From positions 1-64,000 of the forward strand of contig NZ_STGA01000044.1 in the NCBI RefSeq assembly GCF_005222835.1: DNA of 64,000 nucleotides, written 5' to 3'. The DNA is from Rhizobium sp. FKY42 (lineage in GTDB: Bacteria; Pseudomonadota; Alphaproteobacteria; Rhizobiales; Rhizobiaceae). The position numbers and the translations under genes were made by a program. The notes beneath the pieces were generated by a model. That model was not told where the DNA came from, did no database searches, and was given only the letters and a program-made list of their open reading frames with translations. This document shows positions 26,888-36,223 of this stretch, one piece after another; position 1 is the stretch's first letter, and each line of letters begins with the position of its first letter.

Positions 26888-28348
26888 TTACTGACGCTCC
26901 ATCAGCCGCCGGACCGACGCCATGTCAGACTTGAACTTTTCCAGTTCCGCCGCCTTTCTGGCCTCGTCTGGAATTCGCAATAGATAGGATGGATGGACAG
27001 TGACAAACAGCGTGCAGCCACTGCTCATGGCGATAGGCTTTCCCCGCACATCCTGAAGCTTTTCCTTGCGATCTGTCAGAGCGTAATAGGCCGTCGCCCC
27101 CATGGCCACCACCAGAGACGGCTTGATCAGTTCCACCTCTTTCGTCAGCCACCACCGACAGGCCTGTATTTCCCCTTGGGTCGGCTTCTGGTGAATACGG
27201 CGTTTCCCCCGCGGTTCGTATTTGAAGTGCTTCACCGCGTTCGTAACGTAAAGCGCACTGCGATCCAGGCTCACCTCATGGGCAACTGAATCGAAAAGCC
27301 TACCCGCCGGACCAACGAATGGACGGCCAGCCAGATCCTCCTGATCCCCGGGCTGTTCACCGACGAACATAACCTTGGCCGATTGCGAGCCTTCACCGAA
27401 AACGGTCTGGGTTGCCCGGCAATGCAATTCGCACCGGTTACAGTAACGGGCATCCTGACGCAGAGCTTCCAGTGTCCCCTCAGGAAATGATGGCTCATTT
27501 AGTTCGCCAGCAGCCATGCGGTCCTGAAGCCGCTGGTGAAACGCTGGCGGTTGGGAGGCGGCACGTTCGGCCATCTCGCGCACCTTGGCTTCCGCATTGG
27601 CAATGAGGTCGGGAATAAGGTCCGCCTCCGGAAGGTTCTTCCAGTATTTTTTCGGCATTTCTGCCGTCATTGCCTTCACCTTCAGCCGCGCAGGATTGAA
27701 GATATTGGCATAATAGATGCGCCAGAGCTCATCGGCGTCGTCGCGGATTTCCGGTTTCTCGGAGGGTTCGTCGGAAACTGTCAGTTCATCCCCATCCCAG
27801 GCAGCCGACCCCTTGGGCGTTGCGATCACCCAGTCCATGTCGAAAAACCGACGTTTGAAGAACGGTGCCATCCGGGCCACGATGTAATGATCCGGCTCGA
27901 ACCAGGCAAAGAACGCTCGTCGCCGCTCCATCGGATCGCGAGAAGGAACCTCCTTGAAACGCACGAAGGCCTTCATCTTGTGGCTGTCGCGGCGGACAGA
28001 TTTCTCCAGCTTCCGCGCAGCGATGACATCCGGGTCTGAAAGGATACCGATCAGATGACGCTCGAATCGAATGCGCCAGAGCACCCGATACAGCAGCGCA
28101 AAGCGGTCAGGATCCGAATGACAGATCACCGTCTGCGCCAGATCGAGGAACGCTGGTGGCACGCTGGGCGGACAGGCTGTTGGCGACGGAACGGGCAATT
28201 CGCTCTCGCCAAAACCCAGACCGCTCTCGAGGGATGAGCCGCTTTCCCACACCACATCGGCGGGGCTGACATCGCACATCAGAAGAATACGCGCCGCATT
28301 GCGCCATTCCGTAAAGTCGCCGCATCCATTGAGACGGATCTTCAGCAT
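26888..28348 (-). CDS. udgX: DUF4130-UdgX fusion, uracil-DNA binding/excision protein
   Basis: A 486-residue fusion. Residues 1-245 match the DUF4130 domain that accompanies radical-SAM repair proteins. Residues 295-486 are a UdgX-type uracil-DNA glycosylase: Cys303/Cys306 and Cys310 of the Fe-S cluster region, GEQPGDQEDLAG at 330-341, the UdgX-specific KRRIH at 382-386 and HPSYLLR at 452-458. In mycobacterial UdgX the His of KRRIH forms a covalent bond to the abasic site, so tight uracil-DNA capture is expected here. Its ATG shares one base with the radical-SAM stop (TGATG). Confidence 0.9.
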   Translation of the reverse strand: MLKIRLNGCGDFTEWRNAARILLMCDVSPADVVWESGSSLESGLGFGESELPVPSPTACPPSVPPAFLDLAQTVICHSDPDRFALLYRVLWRIRFERHLIGILSDPDVIAARKLEKSVRRDSHKMKAFVRFKEVPSRDPMERRRAFFAWFEPDHYIVARMAPFFKRRFFDMDWVIATPKGSAAWDGDELTVSDEPSEKPEIRDDADELWRIYYANIFNPARLKVKAMTAEMPKKYWKNLPEADLIPDLIANAEAKVREMAERAASQPPAFHQRLQDRMAAGELNEPSFPEGTLEALRQDARYCNRCELHCRATQTVFGEGSQSAKVMFVGEQPGDQEDLAGRPFVGPAGRLFDSVAHEVSLDRSALYVTNAVKHFKYEPRGKRRIHQKPTQGEIQACRWWLTKEVELIKPSLVVAMGATAYYALTDRKEKLQDVRGKPIAMSSGCTLFVTVHPSYLLRIPDEARKAAELEKFKSDMASVRRLMERQ

Positions 28349-29583
28349 CAGAATAATGTCAATTGCTCGGGCTGCGGCGAGAACATCTGTCGCAAATCAC
28401 TGCGATCGATCATCCGGTGCGGCGTCCAGCCATCTGCTACGATGAAGGGCTGCACCTTCCGCAAGGACACGCCGAGACGACCGAGATCTTCAATCCGAAG
28501 CCGACGGAAGCGCCGCGACGACAGGATGGACCTGACCGTCTTGGTACCGAAGCCCGGCACCCGGAGAAGCAGTTCCTTCGCCGCCTTGTTGACATCGACT
28601 GGGAAGCGATCCCGATGCGCAAGCGCCCAGGCCAGCTTCGGATCCAGTTCCAGGTCGAGGTTTCCGTCTTCGGTTGCAGATGTGATTTCGCCGATATCGA
28701 AGCCGTAGAAACGATAGAGCCAATCCGCCTGATAGAGACGATGCTCCCGCACGAGCGGCGGCTTGATGAGGGGCAGCTTGGAGGATGCATCCGGTATCGG
28801 ACTGAACGCCGAATAATAGACACGCTTCAGCCCATAACTTCCATAGAGACGGGCGCTCGTGCCGAGAATAGTCGCATCATTAGCGCCGTCTGCCCCGACG
28901 ATCATCTGTGTGCTTTGTCCGGCCGGCACGAACTTCTTCCGGCGTTTGGTCTTCAGAGTCGGCTCGGATGCATCCTCGATCTTCAAGCGAAGATCACCCA
29001 TGGCGCGGCGAATACCCTCGGGTTTCTTTTCCGGAGCAAACTGGCTGATGCCTTTGTCCGTGGGCAATTCGATGTTGATCGACAGACGGTCGGCATAAAG
29101 CCCCGCCTCCTCGATCAAGGCCGCAGACGCTTCCGGAATTGTCTTCAGGTGAATATAACCGCGAAAATTGTACACGGTGCGCAAGTCTCGCGCGATCTTG
29201 ACCATCTCTTCCATCGTATGGTCAGATGAGCGGATAATGCCGGAGGACAGAAACAGGCCCTCAATGTAATTCCGGCGATAGAACTCCATCGTCAGCCAGA
29301 CCACCTCTTCCGGCGTAAAGCGCGCGCGCTCTACATTCGAGGACGACCTATTGATGCAATAGGCGCAGTCATAGATACAGAAATTCGTCAGCAGTATTTT
29401 CAGAAGCGAGATACAGCGGCCATCGGGCGCATAGGCGTGGCAGATGCCAGACCCTTCTGTCGATCCCAAGCCGCCAGACGTCGTTGAATCGCGCCGCGTC
29501 GTGCCGCTGGATGCGCAGGACGCGTCATACTTTGCTGCATCGGAAAGGATGGCCAGACGTTCTTTCAGTGACTTCTTCATCAC
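28348..29583 (-). CDS. radical SAM putative DNA modification/repair protein
   Basis: A 411-residue radical SAM protein. The 4Fe-4S motif is Cys69-x3-Cys73-x2-Cys76 (CIYDCAYC). A helix-hairpin-helix segment near 330-360 (KAAKELLLRVPGFGTKTVRSIL) indicates DNA binding. It belongs to the family that is usually encoded next to DUF4130/UdgX proteins. The reaction is unknown; repair or modification of damaged bases is the standing guess. First gene of the two-gene coupled unit. Confidence 0.88.
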   Translation of the reverse strand: MMKKSLKERLAILSDAAKYDASCASSGTTRRDSTTSGGLGSTEGSGICHAYAPDGRCISLLKILLTNFCIYDCAYCINRSSSNVERARFTPEEVVWLTMEFYRRNYIEGLFLSSGIIRSSDHTMEEMVKIARDLRTVYNFRGYIHLKTIPEASAALIEEAGLYADRLSINIELPTDKGISQFAPEKKPEGIRRAMGDLRLKIEDASEPTLKTKRRKKFVPAGQSTQMIVGADGANDATILGTSARLYGSYGLKRVYYSAFSPIPDASSKLPLIKPPLVREHRLYQADWLYRFYGFDIGEITSATEDGNLDLELDPKLAWALAHRDRFPVDVNKAAKELLLRVPGFGTKTVRSILSSRRFRRLRIEDLGRLGVSLRKVQPFIVADGWTPHRMIDRSDLRQMFSPQPEQLTLF

Positions 29584-29665
29584 TGATGTTCACTAAACGT
29601 TCCAATCCTGACTGTCAATGCTGTCCGCAGGAACCAACTAATCGGGCTTGAACACGCGCCCTCAC

Positions 29666-30883
29666 CTATTGAACGAGGCGCACTTTCCCCATGACCTGAG
29701 AGTAGATTTTGTCCAACGCGGTTCCAATCGCTATTCCGTTGTCGGCCATGAAATGGTTTTCGGGCTTCGACGCACAGGCCTCTATCGCGGCTGGAATACG
29801 CTCGAACGCTTCCTGGACACCGACGTCGCCGGATGGCGGGTAATAGGTTTGAACCGTAAATATTTCGACTCCATCGCTGCGAAGCGCTGTGCACTCGTCA
29901 TCATAGAAGGGTCCAAAAGTTCTGGCCGGGACCGTGCTATCCAGTCCATCCGTCAGGAAGACAAAGTAGGTGTTGCGTTTGGCCGCCGAGGAACCGTCGC
30001 CAATGTTGCGGATTTTGGGACGCACGAGTCTCAACCCCTGCTCAAGGAAAGACCAGCCGTCATCCGTTTTAGAGCCTGGTCCAATGATCACACCGGGAGG
30101 GAAGGTCGGCTCCACCTCCAAGGCTGCGCCTATCGTCGCGAGTTGATCCGCACTGCTGGAATTTTCAAGCAATGCGTTGAATGTGGTTCCAACCGTATAG
30201 ACGCTATAAGTTTGCAGTCCTGTCTGGCCGGAGCTTTTCGCCCGGGCGGCGAAGGCAGCCATCGAACTGCGAATGAAATCCATCTTCAACTTAATGCCCA
30301 TTTCCTTTGCGACTTGAACTCCATCCTTGTAACCCGCTTTTCGTAGCAGACTGTCATGGCAAGCAAACTGACAACCACCGGAAACCGCCTGCCAGCGAAC
30401 CATATCTGAATCTGTACCGGGAATGGACATGGAGTTTGAAACATCGACCAGAAACACGATCTGAGAATAGGCGGAAGAACCGACCGAAGCTGACGCCGAG
30501 AAGGCTATATCTTTGGAAGGCATGTTCCAGAGGGAGCCAAAGTAAAGCGGCACATTGACCTTGCCAGTTACTTTGACCCTCCTATCGGTCGCGGTTGGAC
30601 GGGTAATTGCCATGTCTTTGATGGAGTAGCCAGATCCCATGTTTCCGACCACATGGGAGTTTGCCAGTGAAAGCAGGGCATCCTCTCCAGATATCCCTTT
30701 ATTATATGCAATCGCAGCGGCAAGCGCAGCCGCATCAGCACTCTCTTGCGCGCGCCTCAACTCAACAGTCAGAACACTATAATCGACGGCAAAACCTGCA
30801 CCTAGAAGTAGAATTGGTATCAAAAGCGCAGTTAGAATTCCAAAATTACCGTTAATACAGCAAATTATATTTCTTAACATCAT
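29666..30883 (-). CDS. TadG-like pilus-associated protein with vWA domain
   Basis: A 405-residue protein. The N-terminal TadE/G-type membrane segment (about 14-38, GILTALLIPILLLGAGFAVDY) is followed by an AQESADAAALAAA helix. A von Willebrand A domain begins near 142 with a MIDAS motif DVSNS at 147-151. Cysteines occur in GGCQFACHD. TadG proteins take part in Flp pilus assembly or surface attachment. No other tad genes are nearby, so it is an orphan copy. The gene and its upstream region are AT-rich relative to neighbours. AAGGTG precedes the ATG pair. Confidence 0.8.
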   Translation of the reverse strand: MMLRNIICCINGNFGILTALLIPILLLGAGFAVDYSVLTVELRRAQESADAAALAAAIAYNKGISGEDALLSLANSHVVGNMGSGYSIKDMAITRPTATDRRVKVTGKVNVPLYFGSLWNMPSKDIAFSASASVGSSAYSQIVFLVDVSNSMSIPGTDSDMVRWQAVSGGCQFACHDSLLRKAGYKDGVQVAKEMGIKLKMDFIRSSMAAFAARAKSSGQTGLQTYSVYTVGTTFNALLENSSSADQLATIGAALEVEPTFPPGVIIGPGSKTDDGWSFLEQGLRLVRPKIRNIGDGSSAAKRNTYFVFLTDGLDSTVPARTFGPFYDDECTALRSDGVEIFTVQTYYPPSGDVGVQEAFERIPAAIEACASKPENHFMADNGIAIGTALDKIYSQVMGKVRLVQ

Positions 30884-31249
30884 AATTCACCTTAAATAAC
30901 AAAATTGATCATGTATTACGAATATTAATCAATGGTAAAGTCGTGATTTTGACGAAATTATAATATAAACATCATAGACTTATTATATATTATTCTGATT
31001 ATATATTTATGAGTATAACAGAAATGACAATCGGCCTTTGCAACACAAATGCGGTCATGAGCGAATTCTATGAAGTCCTCCCCTGTTCGACCGCAGAAGA
31101 AACCCTATCTCGAATTTGCTGGCTTTCCGCTTTGCGATTCTGCTATGTTCAGGGTCAGAAGAGTTTTCACATGGTTCCGGAGTCCTGCTTCGGGACCTGT
31201 TTCTTTTTGTGTCTGCCAGTTGTAGGCATAAGACTGAGGAAAATGAGAA
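30884..31249. other. AT-rich divergent region between tadG-like gene and greA
   Basis: Bases 30890-31020 are strikingly AT-rich, with TATATA runs on both strands, and probably hold the tadG-like promoter. Nearer greA, TATGTT (31143-31148) could be part of its promoter. A terminator-like hairpin sits at 31173-31209. Confidence 0.4.
31173..31209 (+). promoter_or_regulatory. terminator-like hairpin in greA leader
   Basis: GGTTCCG (31173-31179) pairs with CGGGACC (31191-31197) and is followed by TGTTTCTTTTT, 40 bp before the greA start. It resembles an attenuator. In E. coli the greA leader also terminates early and yields small RNAs, so the parallel is suggestive. Confidence 0.4.
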
Positions 31250-31726
31250 ATGGTTGAAAAGGTACCGATGACGCCGTCTGGCTTCACCAAGCTGCAGGAA
31301 GAACTGCGCTGGCGCCAGCAGGAGGAACGTCCCCGCATTATCGAGGCCATTGCGGAGGCACGCGCCCACGGCGATCTTTCGGAAAACGCTGAATATCATG
31401 CCGCGAAGGAAGCGCAGAGCCACAACGAGGGCCGCATTACGGAACTCGAAGACCTGACGGCGCGCGCGGAAGTCATTGACCTGACCAAGATGTCTGGTTC
31501 CAAGATCAAGTTCGGCGCCAAGGTCAAACTCGTTGACGAAGACTCTGACGAAGAGAAGACCTATCAGATCGTTGGCGATCAGGAAGCTGACGTCAAGGAA
31601 GGCCGCATCTCGATCTCCTCACCGATTGCCCGAGCACTGATCGGCAAGGAAGTGGGTGATTCGATCGAGGTCAACGCGCCGGGCGGCTCGAAGGCTTACG
31701 AGATCCTCTCCGTTTCCTGGGGCTGA
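31250..31726 (+). CDS. greA: transcription elongation factor GreA
   Basis: A 158-residue cleavage factor that rescues backtracked RNA polymerase. The N-terminal coiled coil carries the acidic tip [18 protein letters not shown] at about 41-58, and the C-terminal FKBP-like domain ends ...YEILSV. Length equals E. coli GreA. It starts the greA-lpsB-GT25 gene run seen in related rhizobia. Confidence 0.97.
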   Translation: MVEKVPMTPSGFTKLQEELRWRQQEERPRIIEAIAEARAHGDLSENAEYHAAKEAQSHNEGRITELEDLTARAEVIDLTKMSGSKIKFGAKVKLVDEDSDEEKTYQIVGDQEADVKEGRISISSPIARALIGKEVGDSIEVNAPGGSKAYEILSVSWG

Positions 31727-31745
31727 TAGAAGGCGCAAAGCACTC

Positions 31746-32804
31746 GTGCCCTCACTTCTTTCTCAGGTCGAGATCATTGCCCCGCACTTCAAGCGAAGAT
31801 TGTCGGGCGTCACCTCGACCGTCATCCAGCTTGTCCCGGTCCAGAATGCACTCGGCCAGAAGGTCATTACCTTCGGGCCGGGACTGCCTTCGTCTTTACC
31901 TTCCATGAAGGCATGGCAAGTGCCTCAGCTTTGGAAGCCGCCTTCGGGCCAATCCTGTCGCGTCTGGCACGCCCGTCGCAACATCGAAATGCTGCCCGGC
32001 ATCATCCTGCGAGATGTGTTTCGAATGCCGCTCAGGCTCCTGTTCACCTCGGCCTCGCAACGGCATCATAGCGGCTGGACGAAGTGGTTGATCTCGCGCA
32101 TGGATGGCGTCATTGCCGTCTGCCAGAAAACGGCTTCATACCTTGAGCGTGAGAGCACGGTAATCCTTCACGGCATTAATCTCGAGCGGTTCTCACCGGC
32201 TCAGGACAAGGCTGCCGCAAAGTCGGCTGTCGGCCTTGATCCCGGTTTCCGCTATATCGGCTGCTTCGGTCGCGTCCGACATCAGAAGGGGACCGATCTT
32301 TTTGTCGACGCTCTGCTCCACCTACTGCCATCTCATCCGAATTGGAAAGGCGTGATTGCCGGTCGTGCCACTGCAAAGCACATAGCTTTCGAGGAACAGC
32401 TGAAGCAAAAGGTCAAAGCTGCCGGGCTTTCAGACCGTATCCTGTTCGTCGGTGAACACACGAATATTCCCGACTGGTATCGCGCTCTGGACCTGTTCGT
32501 TGCGCCGCAACGCTGGGAAGGCTTCGGCCTGACCCCGCTGGAAGCCATGGCGAGTGCGGTTCCGGTTATTGCATCCGATGTCGGTGCATTTCCGGAACTT
32601 GTCGTGGAAGGTCAAACCGGCCATATCGTTGGGCGCGGCTCCGTCGAGAATTTTGTGAAGGCTCTCGCTCCATACCTCGAAGATGATGGAAGCCTGGCGC
32701 AGGCGAGCAGCAATGCCCTGATCCATGCGCGCCAGAATTTCTCCGTAGAAGGAGAAGCGCGGGCAATCGGCGAAGTCTATGCTCGCCTGCTGGCGCGCGG
32801 TTGA
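31746..32804 (+). CDS. lpsB: LPS core mannosyltransferase LpsB/LpcC (GT4)
   Basis: A 352-residue GT-B fold glycosyltransferase of family 4. The donor-binding C-terminal domain includes GCFGRVRHQKGTDLFVDA (about 177) and the EX7E-type motif APQRWEGFGLTPLEAMA (about 250). Length and position directly after greA match LpsB of Sinorhizobium and LpcC of Rhizobium leguminosarum, which add mannose to the LPS core. No ATG fits; a GTG at 31746 with an upstream AGAAGG is used. Cytoplasmic face of the inner membrane. Confidence 0.85.
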   Translation: MPSLLSQVEIIAPHFKRRLSGVTSTVIQLVPVQNALGQKVITFGPGLPSSLPSMKAWQVPQLWKPPSGQSCRVWHARRNIEMLPGIILRDVFRMPLRLLFTSASQRHHSGWTKWLISRMDGVIAVCQKTASYLERESTVILHGINLERFSPAQDKAAAKSAVGLDPGFRYIGCFGRVRHQKGTDLFVDALLHLLPSHPNWKGVIAGRATAKHIAFEEQLKQKVKAAGLSDRILFVGEHTNIPDWYRALDLFVAPQRWEGFGLTPLEAMASAVPVIASDVGAFPELVVEGQTGHIVGRGSVENFVKALAPYLEDDGSLAQASSNALIHARQNFSVEGEARAIGEVYARLLARG

Positions 32805-32809
32805 TCCCG

Positions 32810-33619
32810 ATGCAGGTCTTCGTCATCAATCTGGACCGCGCCACAGATCGCATGCAGCGCATGCAGACTCTGCTGGACGGTCTCGGTCTCACTTGGACCA
32901 GAATTCCGGCGGTGGATGGCAAGGCACTTGAGGCAGAAGCCTTACGCACGTGGTCTGCCGTGCGAAACGACGGAAGCCTGATCCTGACACCCGGCGAAGT
33001 GGGCATTCTGCTGAGCCAGAGACAGGCTTGGCAAAATACCGTTGAGCAAGGCGAGCCCTGTGTCGTGCTGGAAGATGATGTCCATATTGCAGACAGCGCG
33101 CGTCACTGGCTGGCGCGTACGAACTGGCTGCCAGCCGATGCGGATATTGTCAAATTCGAAACCACCTTGCGTCCCGTCGCGGTTGATCGCCAGGAGGTCG
33201 ATGCGGGGTCTGGCCTACGGCTGGCGCGTTTGAGATCGGGCCATCTGGGTCTGGCGGGTTACATCATCACGCCCAAAGCTGGACACCGACTTCTGAAAGC
33301 CATCGGACAAAGCGCGCATGCGGTTGATCATCTGGTCTTCGATCCGGTCTCGCCTCTGTTTGACGAGCTGGTGATCTACCAGACGCTTCCAGCCCTCTGC
33401 ATCCAGGATCAGTTCCTGCCCAGCAAGCAGGTTGGGCTTGGCGGCGAAATCGAGCGGGCGTGGGCCGTGGAGAAGAAAAAACAGAAGAGAACGCTTCTTC
33501 GGAAACTTGACCGCGAAGTTCGGCGCCTCGCATTGCAGGCGGCGTTTGCCTGGCGCGGCAATCGGTTCAACCCGTTCAGCCGGGTTCGCAATCTTCGCGT
33601 TCCTTTTGCGCCAGACTGA
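32810..33619 (+). CDS. glycosyltransferase family 25, LPS biosynthesis
   Basis: A 269-residue family 25 glycosyltransferase. The N-terminus is VFVINLDRATDRMQRM, EVGILLSQRQAW lies near 67 and the DxD-like metal site CVVLEDDVHI is near 85. The C-terminal tail is basic. The ATG at 32810 is five bases after the lpsB stop, so it is co-transcribed with lpsB. Its place matches the lpsE-type gene of the Sinorhizobium lps cluster; the sugar it transfers is not known. Confidence 0.85.
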   Translation: MQVFVINLDRATDRMQRMQTLLDGLGLTWTRIPAVDGKALEAEALRTWSAVRNDGSLILTPGEVGILLSQRQAWQNTVEQGEPCVVLEDDVHIADSARHWLARTNWLPADADIVKFETTLRPVAVDRQEVDAGSGLRLARLRSGHLGLAGYIITPKAGHRLLKAIGQSAHAVDHLVFDPVSPLFDELVIYQTLPALCIQDQFLPSKQVGLGGEIERAWAVEKKKQKRTLLRKLDREVRRLALQAAFAWRGNRFNPFSRVRNLRVPFAPD

Positions 33620-33625
33620 GAGAGA

Positions 33626-34093
33626 TCAGATCTCGACCAGCCCCAGTTTCTTGACCTGTCGAATGGTCAACATGGTGCGGACCGTGTCCACATGCTCGTT
33701 GGCCGCCAGGACCTCGATGACGAAATCCTGGAACTTGGTCAGATTTTCGGCCGTGCAACGCAGCAGAAAATCGCTGTCGCCGGACACCATCCATGCTTCG
33801 CGCACGATCGGCCAGCTTTCGGCCAGAGCAGCGAAGGCCTTCAGATTGGCTTCTGACTGATGCTTTAGACCGATGAGACAAAAAGCCACCAGATCATATC
33901 CGAGTTTTGGACCATTCAGGATGGCGGCATAACCTTCAATGATCCCCATCTCCTCGAGCTTGCGAACGCGTCGCAGGCAAGGAGGCGCAGAAATGCCAAC
34001 GCGCTCAGCCAGTTCCACATTGGTCATGCGGCCATCACGCTGCAATTCACGCAAGATCTTGATGTCAGTGGTGTCGAGTTCGACTCGCAGCAC
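33626..34093 (-). CDS. lrp: Lrp/AsnC-family transcriptional regulator
   Basis: A 155-residue leucine-responsive type regulator: an N-terminal helix-turn-helix (LDTTDIKILRELQRDGRMTN) and a C-terminal RAM ligand-binding domain (about 65-150). A GTG start at 34093 is chosen because GAGGAG lies six bases upstream; a longer frame to 34171 adds an unrelated extension. Convergent with the GT25 gene (6-bp gap) and divergent from trxB. Effector amino acid not predictable. Confidence 0.88.
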   Translation of the reverse strand: MLRVELDTTDIKILRELQRDGRMTNVELAERVGISAPPCLRRVRKLEEMGIIEGYAAILNGPKLGYDLVAFCLIGLKHQSEANLKAFAALAESWPIVREAWMVSGDSDFLLRCTAENLTKFQDFVIEVLAANEHVDTVRTMLTIRQVKKLGLVEI

Positions 34094-34343
34094 GCGGAAC
34101 TCCTCTGATATGTTTTCCAGTGGTATTAGCCATTGCGGCCCCGAACGCAAGAAATTCACGCCAATGTGCACCGAAAGACGCGCCTAATATTGTGCAGAAC
34201 GCAAAGCTGGCCTGCCTGTGATGCAAGGCTGCCCTTGAACTGGCGCGGTGTTCGATCATAAATGGGGGCGAGTTCATATAATCGATGGATTGCCGCTGCT
34301 GAAACAGCGCTCTTCCCACTGCAATCCCTGAAGGATAAAAATC

Positions 34344-35318
34344 ATGTCTGCCCGTCACACGCAGGTCCTGATCATCGGCTCCGGCCCCGCAGGATACACT
34401 GCCGCCATCTACGCCGCCCGCGCCATGCTGAAGCCCGTTCTCATTGCCGGCATGGAACAGGGTGGCCAGTTGATGATCACCACCGATGTCGAAAATTATC
34501 CCGGCTTTGCCGACCCTATCCAGGGTCCATGGCTGATGGAACAGATGCTCAAGCAGGCGCACCATGTCGGCACGGAAATCGTAAACGATCTGGTAACGAA
34601 GGTTGAGCTGTCGCAGCGCCCATTCGTTGTCAGCACCGATTCCGGCCAGACCTGGACGGCCGACACGCTGGTGATCGCAACCGGTGCCAAAGCAAAGTGG
34701 CTGGGCATTGAAAGCGAACAGCAGTTCCAGGGCTTCGGCGTTTCGGCCTGCGCAACCTGCGACGGCTTCTTCTATCGCAACAGGGATGTGATCGTGGTTG
34801 GAGGCGGCAATTCCGCCGTCGAAGAGGCGCTATACCTCTCCAACATCGCAAAGTCTGTCACGGTGGTTCACCGCCGGGATAGCTTCCGCTCGGAAAAGAT
34901 CCTGCAGGAGCGCCTGTTCCAGCGTCCCAACGTCAATGTTCTCTGGAACTCGGAGATTGCGGAAATCATAGGCGAGCCTGCCAAGCCGCCAATGCCCCCA
35001 TCGGTCACCGGTGCCCGGATCCGCGACACCAGAACCGGAGCGATAACCGAGATGCCGATCCACGGCGTTTTCGTGGCTATCGGCCACGCTCCGGCAACGG
35101 AACTGTTCAAGGATCAATTGAAGCTGAAATCCAACGGCTATCTTTGGACAGCGCCAGATTCGACAGCGACCAGCATTCCCGGCGTCTTCGCTGCGGGCGA
35201 CGTGACCGACGACACCTTCCGCCAGGCTATCACGGCTGCTGGCATGGGCTGTATGGCTGCCCTTGAAGCAGAAAGGTTCCTTGCCGGAATTCAACCTATG
35301 GCTCAGGCTGCGGAGTAA
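34344..35318 (+). CDS. trxB: thioredoxin reductase TrxB
   Basis: A 324-residue flavoprotein that reduces thioredoxin with NADPH. The FAD motif GSGPAGYTAAIYAARA is at about 11-26, the redox CATC at about 137-140, an NADPH motif GGGNSAVEEALYL follows, and a C-terminal FAD motif is FAAGDVTD. Length is standard. Followed after 2 bases by the LysR gene lsrB, so the two form an operon, in keeping with LsrB's known redox role in rhizobia. Confidence 0.96.
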   Translation: MSARHTQVLIIGSGPAGYTAAIYAARAMLKPVLIAGMEQGGQLMITTDVENYPGFADPIQGPWLMEQMLKQAHHVGTEIVNDLVTKVELSQRPFVVSTDSGQTWTADTLVIATGAKAKWLGIESEQQFQGFGVSACATCDGFFYRNRDVIVVGGGNSAVEEALYLSNIAKSVTVVHRRDSFRSEKILQERLFQRPNVNVLWNSEIAEIIGEPAKPPMPPSVTGARIRDTRTGAITEMPIHGVFVAIGHAPATELFKDQLKLKSNGYLWTAPDSTATSIPGVFAAGDVTDDTFRQAITAAGMGCMAALEAERFLAGIQPMAQAAE

Positions 35319-35320
35319 AT

Positions 35321-36223
35321 ATGGGAGCGCCACTCGATTGGGATAAATTGCGTATCTTCCACGCGGCAGCGGAGGCGGGTTCTTTCACGCATGCGGCGGA
35401 TAAATTGCACCTATCCCAGTCGGCTATCAGCCGTCAGGTCAGCGCGCTGGAACAGGATGTGGGCGTCAAGCTCTTCCACCGCCATGCGCGCGGCCTGATC
35501 CTGACGGAACAGGGCGAGCTGCTCTACCGGACGGCACACGATGTCTTGCTCAAACTGGAATCCGTTAAGGTTCAGCTGACCGAGACAACGGAAAAGCCGA
35601 GCGGGAAGCTGCGTGTCACCACCACGGTTGGCCTCGGCCAAGGCTGGCTGACCGACAAGGTGCAGGAGTTTCTGCAGCTTTACCCGGAAATGTCGATCCA
35701 GCTCATCCTCGATAACGAGGAGCTGGATGTGAACATGCGCCACGCCGACTGCGCCATCCGTCTGCGTCAGCCGCAGCAATCGGATCTTATCCAGCGCAAG
35801 CTCTTCACCGTGCACATGCATGTCTATGCAGCGCCCTCCTACATCAATCGTTTCGGAGAGCCGCAGACCATCGAGGATCTGGACACCCACCGCATCATCA
35901 CCTTCGGTGAACCGGCGCCAAACTACCTGCTGGACGTAAACTGGCTCGAATATGCCGGTCGCTCGTCCGATAATCCCCGCCTGCCGCACCTGCAGATCAA
36001 CAGCCAGACTTCCATCAAGCGCGCTTGCCTGCTCGGCATCGGTATCGCCGTCCTGCCGGATTACATCGTCGGTCGCGACCCGGGCCTTATCCAGCTTGCC
36101 ATCAATGCAGATATTCCGTCGTTCGATACCTATTTCTGCTATCCCGACGAGATGAAAAACGCGGCAAAGCTGAAGGTCTTCCGCGACTTTATCGTCGCCA
36201 AGGCGAGGAATTGGAACTTCTGA
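35321..36223 (+). CDS. lsrB: LysR-family regulator LsrB/VtlR
   Basis: A 300-residue LysR regulator starting MGAPLDWDKLRIFHAAAEAG. The helix-turn-helix is at about 20-45 (TLTHAADKLHLSQSAIS-like) and the effector domain at 95-295. Its place directly behind trxB and near lrp and lps genes matches LsrB of Sinorhizobium and VtlR of Brucella/Agrobacterium. These control LPS, redox response and, in Brucella and Agrobacterium, the sRNA AbcR2. Tandem AbcR-like sRNAs lie 3.5 kb downstream. Orthology is inferred from context and sequence resemblance. Confidence 0.85.
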   Translation: MGAPLDWDKLRIFHAAAEAGSFTHAADKLHLSQSAISRQVSALEQDVGVKLFHRHARGLILTEQGELLYRTAHDVLLKLESVKVQLTETTEKPSGKLRVTTTVGLGQGWLTDKVQEFLQLYPEMSIQLILDNEELDVNMRHADCAIRLRQPQQSDLIQRKLFTVHMHVYAAPSYINRFGEPQTIEDLDTHRIITFGEPAPNYLLDVNWLEYAGRSSDNPRLPHLQINSQTSIKRACLLGIGIAVLPDYIVGRDPGLIQLAINADIPSFDTYFCYPDEMKNAAKLKVFRDFIVAKARNWNF

